Source: Halopseudomonas sabulinigri
GTDB taxonomy: Bacteria; Pseudomonadota; Gammaproteobacteria; Pseudomonadales; Pseudomonadaceae
NCBI GenBank assembly: GCA_011053055.1
Contig: DRHT01000049.1
Coordinates: forward strand, 62,001 to 126,000
Reading direction: 5' to 3'
Length of the DNA: 64,000 nt
Position 1 is the first letter of the stretch. Each line of letters begins with the position of its first letter. The position numbers were made by a program, and so were the translations under genes. The notes beneath the pieces were generated by a model that was given only the letters and a program-made list of their open reading frames with translations, was not told the origin of the DNA and made no database searches. Below, in pieces: positions 58,655 through 64,000 of the stretch.

Positions 58655-59239
58655 TCAGGCCTGTAGGACTTCCAACCACTCACTGATTTGCTGCAGCCGC
58701 TCGTCAGCATGGTCCAGCGCCAGCAAGTGGGTTTTCTGATCCAAACTGAACGGCAGCAGATAGGCCAATTGATAAGCCAGCGCCTGCTGACTATTACCTA
58801 TCGGCGGCAACCCCAAACCCGACGCCAAAGGGTGCTCAAGCAGCGTGGCGTGTAGACTTTCCAGCTCTTCATGCTCATGAGCCAGCGGTTGATCTGTCAA
58901 CTCAGGCCGCCATTCAACCTGCGCGTGCACCAGACCATCGACCGCCACCTCCACCTGACTGACCTGCGCCCGTCGCGCACCCAAGACGCGAATACCCAAC
59001 AGACCGTTATCGCGCTGCTGAAAGTCCACCACCTGCGCCTCGCAGCCCACCGCACTGAAACGCAGATCTCCTGCTCCTGCTTCAGGGCCCTTTTCCAGCG
59101 CCACCACCACAAAACCCTGACCCGACTTAAAGCAGCGGCTGACCATGTCCAGGTAACGCACTTCGAAAAGCTGCAGATCCAGGGTGCAACCGGGCAGTAA
59201 CACAGTTTTTAACGGAAATAATGCGGTCTTTTCGCCCAT
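58655..59239 (-). CDS. LON N-terminal substrate-binding domain protein
   Basis: A 194-residue protein consisting only of the Lon substrate-binding (LON/PUA-like) domain: TALFPLKTVLLPGCTLDLQLFEVRYLDMV-type N-terminus (core LFPLKTVLLPG), then the GIRVLGARRAQV strand region and a helical end. There is no ATPase or protease part. Such stand-alone proteins are widespread and uncharacterised. It is convergent with the DedA gene (20 bp) and transcribed alone. Confidence 0.92.
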   Translation of the reverse strand: MGEKTALFPLKTVLLPGCTLDLQLFEVRYLDMVSRCFKSGQGFVVVALEKGPEAGAGDLRFSAVGCEAQVVDFQQRDNGLLGIRVLGARRAQVSQVEVAVDGLVHAQVEWRPELTDQPLAHEHEELESLHATLLEHPLASGLGLPPIGNSQQALAYQLAYLLPFSLDQKTHLLALDHADERLQQISEWLEVLQA

Positions 59240-59448
59240 GCGATCCTCTTGTCATCTATCACTACCGAGCATAGCCTGCACAGGGAAGGTCAGATCATTC
59301 AGCAAACCAATATAAGGTCGCAGCTGATTGACCCCCACCCTCGAGCTTGCAACCATTCACCCGGAAACGCTTGCGCCGCAAGGTTAGCATTGCAGCGGGC
59401 AGCTACGCACACCCCCAGCGGGCCAAAATAAAAGTCACGGAGAACGCC

Positions 59449-59904
59449 ATGACAGCAATACCAGTTAGCGAACTTACTTCATTGATCGGCAAAGACATGG
59501 GCCATTCCGAATGGCTGCAAATCGATCAGGAGCGAGTAAACCAGTTTGCCGAATGCACCGGCGACCACCAGTTCATCCACCTGGATGAAGAAAAAGCCAA
59601 GCAGACTCCCTTTGGCGGCACCATCGCCCACGGCTTTTTGTCACTGTCTTTGCTGCCAGCACTGTCTGCCGGTCTGATGCCCCGCCCTGAAGGCTTGAAA
59701 ATGGCCGTAAACTACGGCATGGACAGTCTGCGTTTCATCCAGCCAGTGCGCGTCGGCTCACGCGTTCGCCTGCACACCACCATTCTGGATGTTACCGAAA
59801 AGAATCCGGGGCAGTGGTTGATGAAAGCGCGCAACACGCTGGAAATCGAAGGTGTGGAAAAACCCGCTTTCATCTCTGAAGGACTGTCTTTGTACTTCGT
59901 TTAA
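59449..59904 (+). CDS. MaoC-like (R)-specific enoyl-CoA hydratase
   Basis: A 151-residue hotdog-fold hydratase. The catalytic Asp/His motif is TGDHQFIHLDEEKA, followed by FGGTIAHGFLSLSLLPAL; this is the PhaJ/MaoC dehydratase pattern. It hydrates enoyl-CoA to (R)-3-hydroxyacyl-CoA. The ATG at 59449 has GGAG six bases upstream; a longer in-frame reading to 59347 is rejected. It is monocistronic and ends at a strong hairpin. Confidence 0.92.
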   Translation: MTAIPVSELTSLIGKDMGHSEWLQIDQERVNQFAECTGDHQFIHLDEEKAKQTPFGGTIAHGFLSLSLLPALSAGLMPRPEGLKMAVNYGMDSLRFIQPVRVGSRVRLHTTILDVTEKNPGQWLMKARNTLEIEGVEKPAFISEGLSLYFV

Positions 59905-59913
59905 AGTAAGCAG

Positions 59914-59950
59914 TGTCGGGCAGACCACGCACCTGCCCGACATCTTTCTA
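59914..59950. terminator. Terminator hairpin between MaoC-like gene and ubiX
   Basis: TGTCGGGCAG (59914-59923) pairs perfectly with CTGCCCGACA (59933-59942) around a nine-base loop, then a T-rich stretch TCTTTCTATTC. It ends the MaoC-like gene and lies at the 3' end of the convergent ubiX. Confidence 0.78.
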
Positions 59951-59953
59951 TTC

Positions 59954-60598
59954 TTATTCCTCTGTTCGCAACTCTTCACCCCAGCGCGGCAACATTGTCT
60001 GCTCAATACCCAGCTGATTGAGTATGCGCGCCACCACAAAATCCACTAGATCCGCCACCGTATCCGGCTTGTGATAAAAGCCAGGGCTAGCCGGCAAAAT
60101 CACCGCGCCCATCTGACTTAGCTTGAGCATGTGCTCCAGATGAATAGTCGAGAACGGCGCTTCGCGGGGCACCAGTATCAGCTTGCGCCTTTCCTTAAGC
60201 GCTACATCCGCGGCCCGTTCAATTAGATTATTACTAGCTCCGGTGGCAATCGCTGACAACGAGCCGGTAGAGCAAGGACATACCACCATAGAGCTCGGCG
60301 CACCTGACCCAGACGCAACCGGCGCCATCCAGTCCTGCTTGCCATAGACCTTGATCTGCCCAGGCTGGGCAGCAAACTGCTCCATCAAATAAGCTTGCAG
60401 TGCTTGCGGCTTAGCGGGTAGTTGCCAATCTGTCTCGGTTGCCACCACCAGTTGCGCGGCTTGCGAAATAAGGAATGAGACTTCCACGCCCGCCTGCACC
60501 AGACACTCCAACAAGCGCATCGCATACTGCGCACCTGAGGCGCCGGTGACCGCCAGGGTTACTCTCTGAGTTGCGGTCCCAGCTGCTTGCTCACCCAT
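59954..60598 (-). CDS. ubiX: Flavin prenyltransferase UbiX
   Basis: A 214-residue flavoprotein making prenyl-FMN, the cofactor of UbiD decarboxylases in ubiquinone synthesis. It has the N-terminal [45 protein letters not shown]-type residues (core [11 protein letters not shown]) and [19 protein letters not shown]. The ATG at 60598 overlaps the mpl stop; a longer in-frame reading lies within mpl and is rejected. Confidence 0.95.
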   Translation of the reverse strand: MGEQAAGTATQRVTLAVTGASGAQYAMRLLECLVQAGVEVSFLISQAAQLVVATETDWQLPAKPQALQAYLMEQFAAQPGQIKVYGKQDWMAPVASGSGAPSSMVVCPCSTGSLSAIATGASNNLIERAADVALKERRKLILVPREAPFSTIHLEHMLKLSQMGAVILPASPGFYHKPDTVADLVDFVVARILNQLGIEQTMLPRWGEELRTEE

Positions 60599-61952
60599 GA
60601 CGAGCCTCCAGCGCTTGCACCAATTTTTGATGAATACCACCAAAACCACCGTTACTCATGATGACCACCCGTGTCTGTGGCGTGGCGCGATCGACTACTT
60701 CCTGCACTATCGCATCCAGATCAGTCATCACCCGAGCAGGCACCGGGCTACCCTGCACCACGGGCTCAAGCGACCAATCCAGTCCAGCAGGCTGATACCA
60801 AATGACCTCGCTGGCATCGCGCACACTGTCCGGCAGTGCCTGCATGTGACTGCCCAGGCGCATGGTATTGGAGCGTGGCTCAATAATCGCGATCAGCTGC
60901 TGCTCACCGATCTGCGCACGCAAACCAGCCAGCGTAGTGGCGATAGCCGTGGGGTGGTGGGCAAAGTCGTCGTAGACAATGATCCCATTTATTTCTGCCA
61001 GTTTTTCCATGCGCCGTTTGGCATTGCGGAAACCAGCCAATGAAGCGATGCCCTGCGCCGGAGTCACCCCCACATGCCGAGCTGCGGCCAACGCAGAAAG
61101 TGCATTGGCCACGCTGTGTTGGCCGGTCTGCTGCCACTCTGCAACCCCTTGCAACTGACCGTCTAGCCATACCTCAAATTGCGAGCCATCCGCCTTGAGT
61201 AGTTTCGCCTGCCAGTTACCGCCTTCACCCGTCGTCTGACAGGGCGTCCAGCAACCCATATCAATAACCCGATCCAGCGCGGCAACGCCCTCTGGCCTGA
61301 TAATCAGGCCGGACGACGGCACAGTTCGCACCAAATGATGAAATTGCCGTTCAATGGCAGCCAGGTCAGGGAAGATATCCGCGTGATCAAATTCAAGGTT
61401 ATTCAGAATCGCCGTGCGCGGCCGGTAATGCACAAACTTGGAACGCTTGTCGAAGAAGGCGCTGTCGTATTCATCCGCTTCGACCACAAAAAACGGGGTA
61501 TCGCCAAGACGAGCAGAAAGGCCGAAATTCTGTGGCACACCGCCAATCAGAAAGCCTGGCGCCATGCCGGCATCTTCCAGTAGCCATGCCAGCAAACTAG
61601 AGGTAGACGTTTTGCCATGGGTACCCGCCACCGCCAGCACCCAGCGCTCCTGCAACACGTAACGCGCCAACCATTCCGGACCAGAGACATAAGACAGGCC
61701 CTGGTCCAGCATGTACTCGACTGCTGGATTGCCACGCGTCATCGCATTACCGACGATAACCAGATCCGGCGCCGGCTGCAGGTGGGCCGGATCATAGCCT
61801 TCCTGCAAAGCAATACCCTGCGCCTCCAGCTGGGTACTCATTGGCGGATAGACATTGGCATCCGAGCCGCTGACCTGATGCCCCAACTCGCGCGCCAGCA
61901 ACGCCAGCGAGCCCATGAACGTGCCGCAGATACCCAGAATGTGCAGATGCAT
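60591..61952 (-). CDS. mpl: UDP-MurNAc : L-Ala-gamma-D-Glu-meso-DAP ligase
   Basis: A 453-residue Mur-ligase-family enzyme that recycles cell-wall tripeptide onto UDP-MurNAc. Marks are [17 protein letters not shown], the ATP loop [36 protein letters not shown] and [10 protein letters not shown] with the C-terminal ligase domain. Coupled to ubiX by overlap. A perfect 9-bp inverted repeat lies about 60-80 bp upstream of its start. Confidence 0.95.
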   Translation of the reverse strand: MHLHILGICGTFMGSLALLARELGHQVSGSDANVYPPMSTQLEAQGIALQEGYDPAHLQPAPDLVIVGNAMTRGNPAVEYMLDQGLSYVSGPEWLARYVLQERWVLAVAGTHGKTSTSSLLAWLLEDAGMAPGFLIGGVPQNFGLSARLGDTPFFVVEADEYDSAFFDKRSKFVHYRPRTAILNNLEFDHADIFPDLAAIERQFHHLVRTVPSSGLIIRPEGVAALDRVIDMGCWTPCQTTGEGGNWQAKLLKADGSQFEVWLDGQLQGVAEWQQTGQHSVANALSALAAARHVGVTPAQGIASLAGFRNAKRRMEKLAEINGIIVYDDFAHHPTAIATTLAGLRAQIGEQQLIAIIEPRSNTMRLGSHMQALPDSVRDASEVIWYQPAGLDWSLEPVVQGSPVPARVMTDLDAIVQEVVDRATPQTRVVIMSNGGFGGIHQKLVQALEARHG

Positions 61953-62010
61953 TGATTAGGCCTTGTACCCTTTATTAGTCATTCGAAAACACGCAATACA
62001 GACACACGAA

Positions 62011-62031
62011 AGAACGCAAAAGTTGCGTTCT
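62011..62031. promoter_or_regulatory. Perfect 9-bp inverted repeat between mpl and the phosphofructokinase gene
   Basis: AGAACGCAA-AAG-TTGCGTTCT. The three-base spacer is too short for a good RNA loop and no T-run follows, so a dimeric regulator site is more likely than a terminator. It stands 59 bp upstream of mpl and 214 bp upstream of the phosphofructokinase gene. Confidence 0.5.
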
Positions 62032-62244
62032 CAAGCGTCGCGCGATCGCTGAGGCGATACTAGCACGACAGGCCAACCGGCAGGGGCTGCAGCCCGATTG
62101 TCATGCAACTGGCACCGCTTTCGGCTATTATGCGCGCATCTGTCTGCACCCGTTTAAGCAGTTGCCACGCCCGCGCCCTGAAGCGCTGCGGCAGCGACGG
62201 ACGTGCGGCAAACGCCTTTTTCAGTCTCAACACATGGAGTACGC

Positions 62245-63504
62245 ATGACCGTCAAGAACGCTTTTTATGCCCAGTCGGGCGGGGTCACCGCTGTTATCAA
62301 TGCATCTGCTGCCGGCGTGATCGAAACAGCCCGCCAGCATCCCGACCAGATCGGCACTGTGTATGCCGGTCGTAACGGCATTATCGGCGCCTTGACCGAA
62401 GAGCTGATTGATACCAGCCTGGAATCAGTTGACGACATCGCCGCTCTGCGGCACACCCCATCGGGTGCGTTTGGCTCGTGCCGCTACAAACTGAAAAGCC
62501 TGGAAAGCCACCGCGCCGAATACGAGCGACTGATTGAAGTGTTCAAGGCCCACAACATCGGCTACTTCTTCTATAACGGTGGCGGTGACTCCGCAGACAC
62601 TTGCCTCAAGGTCTCGCAACTCGCAGAAACCCTGGGCTACCCAATTCAAGCGATCCACGTTCCCAAGACCGTAGACAATGATCTGCCGATTACCGACTGT
62701 TGTCCGGGTTTTGGCTCGGTCGCTAAATACGTTGCCACTTCGATCCGTGAAGCTGGTTTTGATGTCGCGTCCATGGCTGCCACCTCTACTAAAGTATTCA
62801 TTCTTGAAGTCATGGGCCGTCACGCTGGCTGGATCACCGCAGCTTGCGGCCTGGCTAACGAAGGTGAAGGCCAGCCGCCGCATATTTTGCTTTTCCCTGA
62901 GATCGAATTCGATCAGCCTGCCTTCCTCGCGCGGGTTGATGAGTGCGTCAAAACTTACGGCTACTGCGTAATTGGCGTCTCTGAAGGCATCAAGAACAGT
63001 GAAGGCAAGTTTCTGTCCGAATCAGGCCTGACCGACGCCTTCGGCCATGCGCAGCTGGGCGGCGTCGCGCCGACCATCGCCAAGCTGGTTAAGGAAGAGC
63101 TGGGTTACAAATATCACTGGGCGGTCGCCGACTATCTGCAACGCTCTGCGCGGCACATTGCCTCCAAAGTAGACGTGGACCAAGCCTACGCTTTAGGCCA
63201 AGCGGCGGTAAAAATCGCACTGGAAGGCAAAAACTCGATCATGCCGGCTATCCGCCGCTTGAACGATGCCCCTTACGAGTGGGACATCATCGAAGCACCG
63301 CTGAAGGATGTAGCCAATGTCGAGAAGTTCATGCCGCGCGACTTCATTACTGAAGATGGCTTCCACATCACCGAAGCGTGCCGCCGTTATCTGTCACCGC
63401 TAATTCAGGGCGAAGACTTCCCGCCTTTCAAAAATGGCATGCCGGATTACGTTACTTTGAAGCGCCAAACCGTCGCAAAAAAACTGCCACCTTTCGCGGT
63501 TTAG
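62245..63504 (+). CDS. pfp: Pyrophosphate-type 6-phosphofructokinase
   Basis: A 419-residue phosphofructokinase. The N-terminus NAFYAQSGGVTAVINASAAGV and the phosphoryl-donor loop NGGGDSADT (rather than the GGDGS of ATP enzymes), with PKTVDNDL (Lys where ATP enzymes have GTIDND), point to pyrophosphate as donor. EVMGRHAGWITAA and GGVAPT are the substrate-site motifs. It interconverts fructose 6-phosphate and fructose 1,6-bisphosphate reversibly. GGAG is five bases before the ATG at 62245; the in-frame start at 62203 is less likely. It is single, with its own terminator. Confidence 0.92.
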   Translation: MTVKNAFYAQSGGVTAVINASAAGVIETARQHPDQIGTVYAGRNGIIGALTEELIDTSLESVDDIAALRHTPSGAFGSCRYKLKSLESHRAEYERLIEVFKAHNIGYFFYNGGGDSADTCLKVSQLAETLGYPIQAIHVPKTVDNDLPITDCCPGFGSVAKYVATSIREAGFDVASMAATSTKVFILEVMGRHAGWITAACGLANEGEGQPPHILLFPEIEFDQPAFLARVDECVKTYGYCVIGVSEGIKNSEGKFLSESGLTDAFGHAQLGGVAPTIAKLVKEELGYKYHWAVADYLQRSARHIASKVDVDQAYALGQAAVKIALEGKNSIMPAIRRLNDAPYEWDIIEAPLKDVANVEKFMPRDFITEDGFHITEACRRYLSPLIQGEDFPPFKNGMPDYVTLKRQTVAKKLPPFAV

Positions 63505-63519
63505 AGGCTTCTGGGTGCT

Positions 63520-63555
63520 AAAAACCGTCGTATCTTCGGGTGCGGCGGTTTTTTT
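63520..63555 (+). terminator. Intrinsic terminator of the phosphofructokinase gene
   Basis: A-run, CCGTCGTA (63525-63532), an eight-base loop with TTCG, TGCGGCGG (63541-63548), then seven T. Two G-U pairs in the stem. Confidence 0.88.
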
Positions 63556-63653
63556 GTGGCCGCTGATTGCAGATTGCCTCATGCTGATGCAGGATGAGGC
63601 AAATGACCAATTAAAACCTCCTAGCCACTTAATGACCAATCACGGGTAATCGT

Positions 63654-64000
63654 ATGCGCATAGTTCAGGCAGATGTAGCTCGCCTTGATGAAGTAACCCC
63701 CATGTTCATCAAGTATCGTGAGTTTTATGGGCAACTACCCAAACCCGAAGCTTCACGCCGGTTTCTGGAAGCACGTCTGGTGCAAGAGCAAGCCATTATT
63801 TTGATTGCTGAGGACGAAGACACTGGGAAAGCCATGGGCTTCTGCCAGTTCATTCCCAGCTTCTCTGCACTTACCCTGTCAGCCGCGTGGGTGCTTAAGG
63901 GCATTTATGTAACGGAGGACGCACGTCGCCAACTGGTCGCCGACCGACTGATCAATCACGCGAAAGAACTGGCTCGTGCTGCTGGCGTAGAACGCATGAC
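63654..64000 (+). CDS. GNAT family N-acetyltransferase, 3' end cut off by the window
   Basis: The open frame starts at the ATG at 63654 and runs off the end after 115 codons. The product begins MRIVQADVARLDEVTPMF, with FIKYREFYGQ, then the central strands IILIAEDEDTGKAMGFCQF, LSAAWVLKGIYVTEDARRQ and the helix ADRLINHAKELARAAGV. This is the acetyl-CoA-binding GNAT core, with the usual Q/RxxGxG/A loop in diverged form. The substrate is unknown. A weak GGG lies upstream. It is separated from the phosphofructokinase gene by a terminator. Confidence 0.82.
   Translation, partial: MRIVQADVARLDEVTPMFIKYREFYGQLPKPEASRRFLEARLVQEQAIILIAEDEDTGKAMGFCQFIPSFSALTLSAAWVLKGIYVTEDARRQLVADRLINHAKELARAAGVERM

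Overview
The window reads as the chromosome of a gammaproteobacterium of the Pseudomonas lineage, and the Halopseudomonas / P. pertucinogena branch is my best guess. The reasons are the moderately high GC and the gene order: thiD-thiE-hemL, then miaB-phoH-ybeY-corC-lnt, leuS-lptE-holA, and proA-nadD-rsfS-rlmH-mrdA-rodA-mltB-rlpA-dacA-ybeD-lipB, which I recall as Pseudomonas order. A pyrophosphate-type phosphofructokinase is also present, although classical pseudomonads lack phosphofructokinase. No rRNA, tRNA, insertion sequence, prophage or CRISPR array was seen.

Layout. 1-4 kb: the end of a DRE-TIM lyase-like gene, a PAS-GGDEF diguanylate cyclase, a TMEM165/GDT1-type Mn exporter preceded by a convincing yybP-ykoY Mn riboswitch, and rsmC. 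4.1-12.7 kb: a complete minus-strand siderophore-iron locus running fecI-like sigma factor, fecR-like regulator, TonB-dependent transducer-type receptor, Tat-type binding protein, two permeases, ATPase and FhuF-type reductase, with a Fur-box candidate at its head. 12.8-27.6 kb: hrpB, a lipoprotein plus CDF metal exporter pair, an Lrp-type regulator, a tetR / AidB-like acyl-CoA dehydrogenase / thioesterase operon, a pseudouridine synthase, thiamine genes, hemL and a Sel1 protein. 27.6-30.7 kb: an AraC-type regulator divergent from a secreted alkyl-sulfatase-like metallo-beta-lactamase-fold protein that has lost most expected zinc ligands. 30.8-41.3 kb: DUF1820, miaB, phoH, ybeY, corC, lnt, leuS, lptE, holA. 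41.3-43.7 kb: a universal stress protein with a SulP anion transporter. 44.1-57 kb: a second MltB-family transglycosylase, lipA, and the convergent cell-wall/elongasome cluster from proA back to lipB. 56.7-64 kb: a 3-methyladenine glycosylase, an enlarged DedA protein, a LON-domain protein, a MaoC dehydratase, ubiX, mpl, the phosphofructokinase and a truncated GNAT acetyltransferase.

How they fit together. Most genes are housekeeping: tRNA and rRNA maturation, lipoprotein and lipopolysaccharide biogenesis, lipoate, thiamine, tetrapyrrole and NAD synthesis, and peptidoglycan elongation and recycling. The accessory pieces are metal and nutrient modules set into this backbone: Mn efflux under riboswitch control, cell-surface-signalling iron uptake, the AraC / sulfatase-like pair, and SulP-USP. 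The likeliest place for something undescribed is the AraC / degenerate sulfatase pair, where two near-identical boxes spaced 21 bp lie in the divergent promoter region. Base coordinates, motifs and start choices come from reading the sequence. Orthology and synteny statements come from memory of the families and were not searched.
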